Positions 1 through 5,377 of a DNA stretch of 5,450 nucleotides are shown piece after piece. The notes below the pieces were generated by a model, which was given only the letters and a program-made list of their open reading frames with translations, did not search any database and was not told the DNA's origin. The number at the start of each line of letters is the position of its first letter. Position 1 is the first letter of the stretch. A program made the translations under genes and the position numbers. Source of the stretch: an uncultured Oscillospiraceae bacterium (GTDB lineage: Bacteria; Bacillota; Clostridia; Oscillospirales; Oscillospiraceae); contig CAKTED010000124.1 of the NCBI GenBank assembly GCA_934546725.1, forward strand, positions 1-5,450, in the 5' to 3' direction.

Positions 1-539
1 TAGTACACCACCGCGCTCGCGACGCTTTCCACGACCACTGCAAAGCGCGACGCACTGCGGGCATTTTCCGAAGCCGCGCTCACGCCCAGCCACTGTGTCA
101 GCGCCGAAATGGGCAGCTCCGCCTCATAATCGAGATAAATTCCCGGCGCACGCAGCGCCCTGCGCCAGTCCCGCTCCTCGCATTTTTCCGCGGCTGCTGC
201 CGAACCGAGCGCTTCTCCGAAAACGTTGGCCGTTTTTTCAAACATATAGTCCAGCGCGGCGCTGTCATACTGCTGAGCGCAGCGCATCCCGTTATCGTTC
301 ACAACGGCCATTTTTGCAGGCCGCGCAGCCTCGACCGAAGCCGAAGCGGCGGTCCCGCCCGAACCCCCGCCGGAGCCGTCGTCCCCTCTGAGGTAGGAGT
401 TTATGCGCCCGGCAAGCGCGGACGAGGCGAGAAATTCGTTGAATACCTCGCTTTTGTATGCCAGAAAAACGGCGTTAACCGCAAGCGCGATTATCGCGGC
501 GCTCTTCAGCGCTTCCCTCAGTCTGTCATTCATTTTCAT
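1..539 (-). CDS. Membrane-anchored extracytoplasmic protein in the yycH position, 3' end beyond window
   Basis: An open frame of 179 codons begins at ATG 539 and runs off the low-coordinate edge, so the C-terminus is missing. A second in-frame ATG lies at 533 (MKMNDRL), and either could be the start. A GGTGA (549-545) lies 5 nt before the first ATG and 11 nt before the second. The protein has a short basic N-terminus, one hydrophobic segment at about residues 12-29 (SAAIIALAVNAVFLAY), a Gly/Ser/Ala-rich linker at about 52-70, and then a soluble region expected outside the cell. The start overlaps the walK stop codon, implying translational coupling. In many Bacillota the gene after walK is yycH (walH), whose product works with YycI to restrain WalK. 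Position and topology fit that role, but I see no diagnostic sequence similarity, so the function is inferred from context only. It may be a clostridial analogue rather than a true YycH. Confidence 0.85.
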   Translation of the reverse strand, partial: MKMNDRLREALKSAAIIALAVNAVFLAYKSEVFNEFLASSALAGRINSYLRGDDGSGGGSGGTAASASVEAARPAKMAVVNDNGMRCAQQYDSAALDYMFEKTANVFGEALGSAAAAEKCEERDWRRALRAPGIYLDYEAELPISALTQWLGVSAASENARSASRFAVVVESVASAVVY

Positions 540-2310
540 TACCATCACCGGCGCTCTGCCTTTCGGGCAGCGTAACGGTCACCTCCGTTCCCCTGCCCTG
601 CTCGCTTTCAATGCCTATGCTGCCGCCGTGCCGGGCAACTATCTCCCGCGCGATGGAAAGCCCCAGTCCGCTGCCGCCCAGCGAGCGGGACCGCGCCTTA
701 TCCACGCGGTAAAAGCGGTCGAATATGCGCGGGATATCCTCTTTGGGAATACCGATACCCGTATCGCGTACGGATACCCATACGCTGCCTCCGCCGTGCC
801 CCACGCGCACGTCTATGCTGCCCCCGTCCGGAGTATAGCGGATAGCGTTGGTTATGATATTCACTATCACCTGCTCCAGGCGAGAGCGGTCGCCCTCGCA
901 GGAAACGGGCTCCGCCGGTGTCTCAAGACGCATGCTCATTCCGCGCTTTTTCACGTTAAGCATCAGCGCGTCGCAAATATTGCGCGCGGATTCGGAAAGG
1001 TCGAAGCTCTCCATATGCATATCGTTATCCCCGGCGTCAAACTTTGAGAGCATGAGCAGGTCCTGAACGATCTTCGCCATTCTGTCGCTTTCATGCAGAA
1101 TTACCCGCAGAAAATGCTCCCTGTCCTCCGCCGCTATGTCGCCGCCCATGTCCACAAGCGTTTCGGCATAGCTTCTCACGTTGGTTATCGGCGTCCTCAG
1201 CTCGTGCGAAACATTGGCGACGAATTCGCGGCGCATCTGCTCGCTCCTCCGCTGGCGGGTAACGTCATGTATAAGCGCCAGTATTCCGCCCTGACTTCCC
1301 TCGCCCCCGGCAAACGGCGCAAGAATTATCTCAAGCGTTTTGTCCTTTATCTCCCGCTCGGCGCGGATAACCGTCGGACTTTTCAGCGCCAGCACGGTAT
1401 CCTTCGCCTCGACCGAGCCGAAGATGACGGAATAGTCAAGGTCGCCGTCGGCAAGGCTTACGCCGAGAAGCTGCTCCGCTGCGGGATTATAGTGTATCTT
1501 TGCGCCGTCGCGCGCAAAGGCGACCACGCCGTCCGTCATGTGCAGGAACACGGTGCTGAGCTTGTTTTTCTCGTTTTCCACCTCTTCGAGCATATCGCGC
1601 AGCTGCTGCGCCATATTGTTGAACGACTGCGTCAAAACTCCTATCTCGTCATTCGACCGCACCTCGATATGCTGCGAAAAATCGCCCTTTGCGACGCGGT
1701 TGGCCCCTCGCGTAAGGCTCTGGATGGGGATTATGAGCGTTTTTGCCAGCAGCGAGCCGAGCAGTACGGATATGGCAAGGCCTATTATAAGAGCCTCCAT
1801 GATTATCATGAAAAGCTCCATATTGAGGTCATGCACCGTCTGCTTATTATCGCGGATATAGATGATATAGCTCCCCTGCTCGCCGGAAACCGGCACCGCC
1901 ACGTCCATGTAGGAGGCGGAGCGGTTGCTGGCATAGCCCTCTCTGCCGTTGAGCGCCGTTATGATATTCGGCGTTATGCCCGCTTCCGAGTCCGTGGAGC
2001 CGTCGAGCACCGCGCCGGTGGTACCGTCAAGAATGTAATAGTTGCGGTTCACGGCATCTATGCCGAGAAGGCCGGAGTAGGCCGAAAGGATCTCGTCCAT
2101 GCGGCGCGCACCGTCGTCGCCGTCCGCCGCGGCGCGAAGATCGTCCGCAAACTCCTGTATCGCAAAAACGTCCTGCATGCTCTTATAAAAGCCGCTCAGG
2201 TAAAAATTGACCACTCCGCGCACCAGAAAGGCGCAGACGACGGTCATGAGTGAAACTATGAGCAGCAGCATTATCAGGACAAGCTTGAGATGCAGTCTGC
2301 CTTTTTTCAC
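526..2310 (-). CDS. walK: WalK-type sensor histidine kinase
   Basis: This 594-residue membrane kinase senses cell-envelope state and phosphorylates the WalR encoded just upstream. Domains in order: TM1 about 9-31; extracytoplasmic sensor 32-165, probably sCache/PAS-like; TM2 about 166-190; HAMP about 191-243; cytoplasmic PAS about 250-350; HisKA with phosphoacceptor His369 in VSHELRTP; and a HATPase_c domain. The ATPase shows an N-box (Asn484/Asn488), G1 DTGIGIP (516-522), F-box FDRFYRVDKAR (530-540) and G2 GGSGLGLSI (545-553). Architecture and length match B. subtilis WalK (about 611 residues), and the PAS-HisKA and F-box segments are very close to it. The start is GTG 2310, with GGAGGTGA at 2324-2317, 6 nt upstream. 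The gene follows walR by 21 nt and overlaps the next gene by 14 nt. Three of the four zinc ligands known in S. aureus WalK are present (His257, Asp260, His348), while Arg352 replaces the glutamate. No catalytic residue is missing. Confidence 0.95.
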   Translation of the reverse strand: MKKGRLHLKLVLIMLLLIVSLMTVVCAFLVRGVVNFYLSGFYKSMQDVFAIQEFADDLRAAADGDDGARRMDEILSAYSGLLGIDAVNRNYYILDGTTGAVLDGSTDSEAGITPNIITALNGREGYASNRSASYMDVAVPVSGEQGSYIIYIRDNKQTVHDLNMELFMIIMEALIIGLAISVLLGSLLAKTLIIPIQSLTRGANRVAKGDFSQHIEVRSNDEIGVLTQSFNNMAQQLRDMLEEVENEKNKLSTVFLHMTDGVVAFARDGAKIHYNPAAEQLLGVSLADGDLDYSVIFGSVEAKDTVLALKSPTVIRAEREIKDKTLEIILAPFAGGEGSQGGILALIHDVTRQRRSEQMRREFVANVSHELRTPITNVRSYAETLVDMGGDIAAEDREHFLRVILHESDRMAKIVQDLLMLSKFDAGDNDMHMESFDLSESARNICDALMLNVKKRGMSMRLETPAEPVSCEGDRSRLEQVIVNIITNAIRYTPDGGSIDVRVGHGGGSVWVSVRDTGIGIPKEDIPRIFDRFYRVDKARSRSLGGSGLGLSIAREIVARHGGSIGIESEQGRGTEVTVTLPERQSAGDGNENE

Positions 2311-2316
2311 CGCCGC

Positions 2317-2324
2317 TCACCTCC
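2317..2324 (-). promoter_or_regulatory. Ribosome binding site of walK
   Basis: The minus strand reads GGAGGTGA here, an eight-base match to the 16S rRNA tail, 6 nt before GTG 2310. It fixes the GTG as the walK start although no ATG is available there. Confidence 0.85.
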
Positions 2325-2331
2325 GTAACGA

Positions 2332-3024
2332 TCATTTTGCAAGGTAGTACCCCGCGCCGCGCTTTGTTATTATATACTGCGGGTTCGCCGGATCGTCCTC
2401 CAGCTTTTCGCGCAGGCGGCGGATCGCAACATCGACAGCGCGCAGGTCGCCGTAATATTCATAGTTCCAGACCTTTGACATAAGCTCCTCGCGCGAAAAT
2501 ATTCTTCCCGTATCCGTCGAAAGGAATTTGAGAATATCGTACTCCCGCTGAGTAAGCTCCACCACCGCGCCGTTTTTCTTCACGGCGCACAGCTTGCTCT
2601 CGTCGAGCATGAGCCGGCCGGCCTTCACAAGCCTGTCGTCCTGCTCCGGCTCCATCACCGCCATGCGGCGTATATTCGTCTTTACCCTCGCCATCAGCTC
2701 ACGGACGGAAAACGGCTTTACGATATAGTCGTCCGCGCCGATCTCAAGGCCGAGGATCTTGTCCTCCTCCTCCTCGCGGGCCGTCAGCATTATCACGGGC
2801 GTGAGCTTATCCTTCCGGCGTATCTCCTCAAGCACCGCAAAGCCGTCCATGACCGGCAGCATTACGTCGAGCAGTATTATATCCGGCTCCCGGCTCTGCG
2901 CAAGCTCCAGCGCCTGCCCGCCGTCATACGCGCACAGCACCTCGTAGCCCTCGCGTTCAAGATTGAATTTCAGTATGTCAACAATGTTTTTTTCGTCGTC
3001 TACAACAAGCACACGCTTATTCAC
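2332..3024 (-). CDS. walR: WalR-type OmpR-family response regulator
   Basis: This 230-residue cytoplasmic transcription factor is the partner of WalK. In the studied Bacillota it controls autolysin and cell-wall genes. The receiver domain (about 3-115) has the acidic pair Asp9/Asp10, phosphoacceptor Asp53 in LLDVMLP, Thr81 and Lys103 (VKPF). The C-terminal winged helix (about 131-229) ends in a WalR-like stretch with VWNYEYYGDLRAVDVAIRR and the wing motif KRGAGYYL. Motif by motif it follows B. subtilis WalR (235 residues), including GLEIGADDY before the KPF motif. The start is GTG 3024, 10 nt after GGAGG (3039-3035). It sits 21 nt after the nudF stop and 21 nt before walK, so the three are almost certainly cotranscribed. 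One difference is that the position of Thr101, phosphorylated by the PASTA kinase PrkC in B. subtilis, is Val102 here. A PhoP/PhoB-type regulator is the only serious alternative, and the walK partner and motif detail argue against it. Confidence 0.95.
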   Translation of the reverse strand: MNKRVLVVDDEKNIVDILKFNLEREGYEVLCAYDGGQALELAQSREPDIILLDVMLPVMDGFAVLEEIRRKDKLTPVIMLTAREEEEDKILGLEIGADDYIVKPFSVRELMARVKTNIRRMAVMEPEQDDRLVKAGRLMLDESKLCAVKKNGAVVELTQREYDILKFLSTDTGRIFSREELMSKVWNYEYYGDLRAVDVAIRRLREKLEDDPANPQYIITKRGAGYYLAK

Positions 3025-3034
3025 CCGTGTCTCG

Positions 3035-3039
3035 CCTCC
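3035..3039 (-). promoter_or_regulatory. Ribosome binding site of walR
   Basis: The minus strand reads GGAGG, 10 nt before the GTG start at 3024. It supports the non-ATG start of walR, which would otherwise have no ATG at the conserved N-terminus (MNKRVLVVDDE). Confidence 0.75.
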
Positions 3040-3045
3040 AGTTAT

Positions 3046-3600
3046 TCATAAGCTCTCGCGCGCAAAATACTCGCGCGCAAAAAATATCGCGCTTATCGTT
3101 TTTCCGTCCGGTATCTCGCCGCGCATCGCCATATCCGCCAGCTCGTCAAGACCATGCTTCGACACTCTCAGAAACTCGTCCTCATCCGGGCAGGCCTCCC
3201 CCTCTGTAAGGTCAAGGGCAAGAAACATGTGCAGCCTTTCGTCGCAGAAGCCGGGCGAAGGGTACGTTGCGCCGAAATATATCATTCTGCCCGCGGTAAG
3301 CCCCGTCTCCTCCTTAAGCTCGCGCACCGCGCCGTCATGCGGCTCTTCGCCGCGCTCAAGCTTCCCGGCGGGAGCCTCAAGCAGCTCCTCACCCATGGGA
3401 TAGCGGTACTGGCAGACCATGTACGCCTCGCGTCTTTCGTTTACGGCAAGGATGACTACCCCGCCAGGATGCTCAACGACCTCGCGGAAGGAGCTTTTTC
3501 CGTTTATAAGCTCAATGGTATCCTCGCGCACATTTACTATTTTTCCCTCAAGCAGCCGCTTTGAAGCAAGCGGCTTTTCATAAAACTCCGATTTTTTCAT
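3046..3600 (-). CDS. nudF: NUDIX hydrolase, ADP-ribose pyrophosphatase (NudF type)
   Basis: This 184-residue cytoplasmic enzyme is expected to hydrolyse ADP-ribose to AMP and ribose 5-phosphate with Mg2+, recycling ADP-ribose and preventing stray protein modification. A complete Nudix box GX5EX7REUXEEXGU spans residues 79-101: Gly79, Glu85, Arg93-Glu94, Glu97-Glu98, Gly100. About 15 residues further on comes YPSPGFCDE (113-121), the proline-containing signature typical of ADP-ribose pyrophosphatases. Length matches B. subtilis NudF (about 185). The start is ATG 3600, because GGAG (3612-3609) lies 8 nt upstream and MKKSEFYEKPL aligns with NudF-like N-termini. An in-frame ATG at 3729 would add 43 residues translated from a palindromic repeat and is rejected. 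It is the first gene of the operon with walR and walK. Substrate specificity among related NDP-sugars cannot be settled from sequence alone. Confidence 0.92.
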   Translation of the reverse strand: MKKSEFYEKPLASKRLLEGKIVNVREDTIELINGKSSFREVVEHPGGVVILAVNERREAYMVCQYRYPMGEELLEAPAGKLERGEEPHDGAVRELKEETGLTAGRMIYFGATYPSPGFCDERLHMFLALDLTEGEACPDEDEFLRVSKHGLDELADMAMRGEIPDGKTISAIFFAREYFARESL

Positions 3601-3608
3601 AAATATAT

Positions 3609-3612
3609 CTCC
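3609..3612 (-). promoter_or_regulatory. Ribosome binding site of nudF
   Basis: The minus strand reads TGGAGAT around this core GGAG, 8 nt before ATG 3600. It selects ATG 3600 over the upstream in-frame ATG at 3729. It lies 23 nt beyond the last hairpin of the leader, so it should be unpaired. Confidence 0.75.
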
Positions 3613-3624
3613 AGCGGCACTTAC

Positions 3625-3634
3625 GCCATTATTT
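3625..3634. repeat. Direct repeat, left copy (putative target-site duplication)
   Basis: GCCATTATTT on the plus strand is identical to 3865-3874. It directly abuts the first hairpin of the structured leader segment. A pair of identical 10-mers bracketing a palindrome-rich block suggests target duplication by insertion. A chance match is possible, because the sequence is AT-rich and short. Confidence 0.55.
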
Positions 3635-3635
3635 T

Positions 3636-3662
3636 GAGCGTGTCGATAAAGTCGACACGCTC
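3636..3662. repeat. Perfect inverted repeat, 11-bp stem
   Basis: GAGCGTGTCGA (3636-3646) pairs with TCGACACGCTC (3652-3662) around a 5-nt loop. As RNA from the minus strand this would be the last hairpin before the nudF ribosome binding site. No U-run follows it, so it is not an intrinsic terminator. Confidence 0.85.
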
Positions 3663-3688
3663 TCAAAGAAATGCAAGCATTTCTTTGA
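3663..3688. repeat. Perfect inverted repeat, 12-bp stem
   Basis: TCAAAGAAATGC (3663-3674) pairs with GCATTTCTTTGA (3677-3688) around two bases, so the terminal GC pair probably opens. It directly abuts the neighbouring hairpin with no spacer, giving two stems that could stack coaxially. Confidence 0.85.
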
Positions 3689-3695
3689 AAAGTTG

Positions 3696-3739
3696 CAGCC
3701 TGCTGCGCGCACTCGCTGCGCTCGCACACTGGCAGGCTG
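3696..3739. repeat. Inverted repeat with 8-bp stem and GC-rich interior
   Basis: CAGCCTGC (3696-3703) pairs with GCAGGCTG (3732-3739). The 28-nt interior is itself rich in GCG/CGC and can form smaller helices. On the plus strand a T6 run (3747-3752) follows 7 nt after the stem, so it might act as a weak terminator for plus-strand transcription, but no plus-strand gene needs one. Confidence 0.7.
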
Positions 3740-3792
3740 AGAAGTGTTTTTTCCGAGGTACACGCCCCCGTAAAAAACGTGATTTAACTTTA

Positions 3793-3816
3793 TTCCGTCA
3801 TCTGCGGATGACGGAA
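3793..3816. repeat. Perfect inverted repeat, 10-bp stem with tetraloop
   Basis: TTCCGTCATC (3793-3802) pairs with GATGACGGAA (3807-3816) around a 4-nt loop. It is the first strong hairpin in the leader RNA. No T-run follows on either strand, so it is a structural or repeat element rather than a terminator. Confidence 0.8.
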
Positions 3817-3864
3817 CTCTGCGAGGCTACCCGCACAATAAAATAGCAGATAATTTTTTTGACA

Positions 3865-3874
3865 GCCATTATTT
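3865..3874. repeat. Direct repeat, right copy (putative target-site duplication)
   Basis: GCCATTATTT is identical to 3625-3634. It overlaps the predicted transcription start (about 3873) of the nudF-walRK operon, placing the inferred insertion within about 10 nt downstream of the start. Confidence 0.55.
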
Positions 3875-3879
3875 CATAT

Positions 3880-3908
3880 ATTTTACCATGGGCGCCGCAT
3901 TGTGGCAA
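3880..3908 (-). promoter_or_regulatory. Sigma-A promoter of the nudF-walR-walK operon
   Basis: On the minus strand, TTGCCA (3908-3903) and TAAAAT (3885-3880) are separated by exactly 17 nt, a near-consensus housekeeping promoter. The predicted start is a purine near 3873. It lies between the MATE terminator and nudF, and it is the only good promoter seen upstream of the operon. I found no obvious operator overlapping it apart from GGCGCC and CCATGG palindromes in the spacer, which may be chance. Confidence 0.75.
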
Positions 3909-3928
3909 GCCGCTTTTTGAATCGGCAG

Positions 3929-3973
3929 AAAAACTTCCGCGCCGCCGGAATAAACGTCCCAACAGCGCGGAAG
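3929..3973 (-). terminator. Rho-independent terminator of the MATE gene
   Basis: On the minus strand CTTCCGCGC (3973-3965) pairs perfectly with GCGCGGAAG (3942-3934) across a 22-nt loop and is followed at once by TTTTT (3933-3929). It begins 9 nt after the MATE stop codon and ends about 20 nt before the next promoter, separating the two transcription units. Confidence 0.82.
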
Positions 3974-3982
3974 CGGAAAAGC

Positions 3983-5356
3983 TTATGAAATTATGAGCTT
4001 GTGCGTCTTCCACCTGCCGGAGAAGTAATATATCGCGCCGACAACACCGAAAACATGCCCTGCTATGACCATTCCGTACCATAAGCCGTAAACGCCCATA
4101 TTGCACACGATGCCAAGCAGCAGCGCAAGCCCGATACGCACGACGACACCGTCCATTATCCCGGCAAAGAACGCCAGCGAGGCAAAGCCCATGCCGTTTA
4201 TCAGCGCCATGGATGGCGAACGCGTGGCGTAGCCGAAGAAGTTTATAACGGCGACGAGCACATAGCTGCGGGCCATGGCAAGCACTTCCTCCTCGGTATT
4301 GAATATCGAGAATATCTGCTCGGGCATGATTATCATCAGCAGCGAAAGGAACGCCGCAAACGCAAGGCCCATCAGCGTTATCATCTTCACTATTTTTGAA
4401 ACGCGGTCCGTCTTTCCCGCCGCCATGTTCTGTCCTATCATCGAAGAGCCCGCCGTATGCAGCGACTGCGTCACGATATTTGCGATATTTCCCAGCTTGT
4501 TGCCGATCGCCGTGACCGCCATCGCCGTAACGCCGTACTGATTGATGAAAGCGTTTACGAACATCATGGAGATGTTTATCGCGCTGAACTGGAGCATCAT
4601 GGGGATACCGAGCTTAAGCTCGCGGATAAATATGTTTTTATCTATCACAAAGCTTTTGAGTTTGAAGTCAAAACCAAAGGCCTCCCGATTTCTGTAAAGG
4701 TAGATCATTGCCACGATGAAGGAAAAGGCCTGGCTTATTATCGTGGCAAGAGCCGCGCCGCCGGGACCCATGCTCATTGCCTTAACGAACAGAAGGTCGA
4801 GGAAAATATTCATTACGGCCGCGATGGAAACGAAAACGAGCGGACGCTTCGAGTCGCCCATTCCGCGCATTATGGCTCCGACGCAGTTATAGCCGAATAT
4901 GAATATGACGCCCATGAGGCACACCGTGGTATAGTCCACCGCGCCCTGCATGGCCTCATCCGGAACGTTCAGTATGCGCAGTATCGGCCTTGCAAGCGGT
5001 ATGCTTATGACAGTGATAAAAACGGAAAGCGCAAGCATCATGGTGAACATCATGCCGATGCTCTTTTTGACGGAAGCATAGTCCTTCCTTCCGACGAACT
5101 GGGATATAAGTATCTGTCCCGCCGAAACAAAGCCGAGGCAGGCAAAGGTAAAGAACATGAGTACCTCGCCGCCCATCGAAACCGCCGAAAGTCCCGCGCT
5201 GCCGACGTACTGTCCGACGATGACCATATCCACAAGGTTATAAACCGTTTGCAGAAAATTTGATACGACAAACGGCCAGGCGAATTTCAAAAGCTGCTTT
5301 GATACGCTGCCCTCCGTCAGGTCGTTTATCATTGATGATTTCTTCGTTTTTTCCAA
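3983..5356 (-). CDS. MATE-family multidrug/cation antiporter
   Basis: This 457-residue inner-membrane protein is expected to expel organic cations or drugs in exchange for Na+ or H+. Length and about 12 hydrophobic segments (roughly 25-47, 57-80, 100-120, 140-160, 172-193, 198-220, 250-272, 285-305, 326-346, 362-380, 392-414, 420-446) fit the family's two six-helix lobes. Family hallmarks seen are LVDMVIVGQYVG near residue 41, with an Asp in the first helix; the MRGMGDSKRPL loop (163-173); and NIFLDLLFV (183-191). The N-terminal LTEGSVSKQLLKFAWPF is typical of clostridial MATE proteins. The start is TTG 5356 with AAAGGAAA 10 nt upstream; ATG 5332 (residue 9) is a possible alternative with a weaker binding site. 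An ATG at 5366 is excluded because TGA follows it immediately. The gene ends TAA at 3983 and has its own terminator. Substrate is unknown. Confidence 0.95.
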   Translation of the reverse strand: MEKTKKSSMINDLTEGSVSKQLLKFAWPFVVSNFLQTVYNLVDMVIVGQYVGSAGLSAVSMGGEVLMFFTFACLGFVSAGQILISQFVGRKDYASVKKSIGMMFTMMLALSVFITVISIPLARPILRILNVPDEAMQGAVDYTTVCLMGVIFIFGYNCVGAIMRGMGDSKRPLVFVSIAAVMNIFLDLLFVKAMSMGPGGAALATIISQAFSFIVAMIYLYRNREAFGFDFKLKSFVIDKNIFIRELKLGIPMMLQFSAINISMMFVNAFINQYGVTAMAVTAIGNKLGNIANIVTQSLHTAGSSMIGQNMAAGKTDRVSKIVKMITLMGLAFAAFLSLLMIIMPEQIFSIFNTEEEVLAMARSYVLVAVINFFGYATRSPSMALINGMGFASLAFFAGIMDGVVVRIGLALLLGIVCNMGVYGLWYGMVIAGHVFGVVGAIYYFSGRWKTHKLIIS

Positions 5357-5377
5357 AAGGTCACATTTCCTTTCCCG

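Larger units (their letters stand above)
3635..3864. mobile_element. Putative non-autonomous palindrome-rich element (MITE-like) in the nudF-walRK leader
   Basis: This 230-bp block contains at least four inverted repeats: 3636-3662, 3663-3688, 3696-3739 and 3793-3816. It also carries an A6/T6 pair (GTTTTTT at 3746-3752 and AAAAAAC at 3772-3778). It has no protein-coding content and is bracketed by 10-bp direct repeats. It starts TG and ends CA, but I see no long terminal inverted repeats and no transposase, so a classic MITE is not proven. It could be a compound of two smaller dispersed palindromes (3636-3739 and 3793-3816) or a mosaic intergenic repeat. From memory, unverified, peptide strings like QAATFQRNACISLRAC encoded by its minus strand recur as spurious proteins in clostridial genomes, which would fit a dispersed repeat. 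Confidence 0.5.

Noticed and set aside
403..1047. Plus-strand open frame covering the walK/downstream-gene junction
   Set aside because: It runs against two supported minus-strand genes, starts without a binding site and shows no domain.
1093..2253. 386-codon open frame on the plus strand opposite walK
   Set aside because: It is the mirror of a clear histidine kinase, has no recognisable domain and no ribosome binding site, and its composition (many His, Arg, Tyr) is typical of an antisense shadow in GC-rich DNA.
3601..3729. Longer nudF start at ATG 3729
   Set aside because: The extra 43 residues are translated from palindromic repeat sequence and lie before the good ribosome binding site at 3612-3609. 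NudF length fits ATG 3600.
3636..3739. Clustered hairpins as a CRISPR array or intrinsic terminators
   Set aside because: The stems differ in sequence and have no regular spacers, so this is not CRISPR. In the direction of transcription none is followed by a proper T-run.
3635..3864. Terminal inverted repeats of the putative element
   Set aside because: The ends share only TG...CA (TGAGCG against TGTCAA read inward). That is too little to assign an insertion-sequence family.
3798..3869. Possible 23-residue leader peptide (MAVKKIICYFIVRVA...) starting 4 nt after the predicted transcription start
   Set aside because: It has no ribosome binding site, ends inside a hairpin, and its frame seems created by the inserted block. 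It has no run of regulatory codons such as an amino-acid attenuator would carry.
3859..3887. Plus-strand promoter beginning with TTGACA at 3859
   Set aside because: No -10-like hexamer occurs 16-18 nt downstream, and no plus-strand gene follows.
3798..4106. 102-codon minus-strand frame across the MATE terminator and operon promoter
   Set aside because: It overlaps the 3' end of the MATE gene, a terminator and a consensus promoter. The residues are Arg/Cys/Ser-rich with no motif.
4457..5263. 268-codon open frame on the plus strand opposite the MATE gene
   Set aside because: Antisense shadow. The product is rich in His, Tyr, Arg and Glu with no hydrophobic core or motif, while the other strand encodes a textbook membrane transporter.
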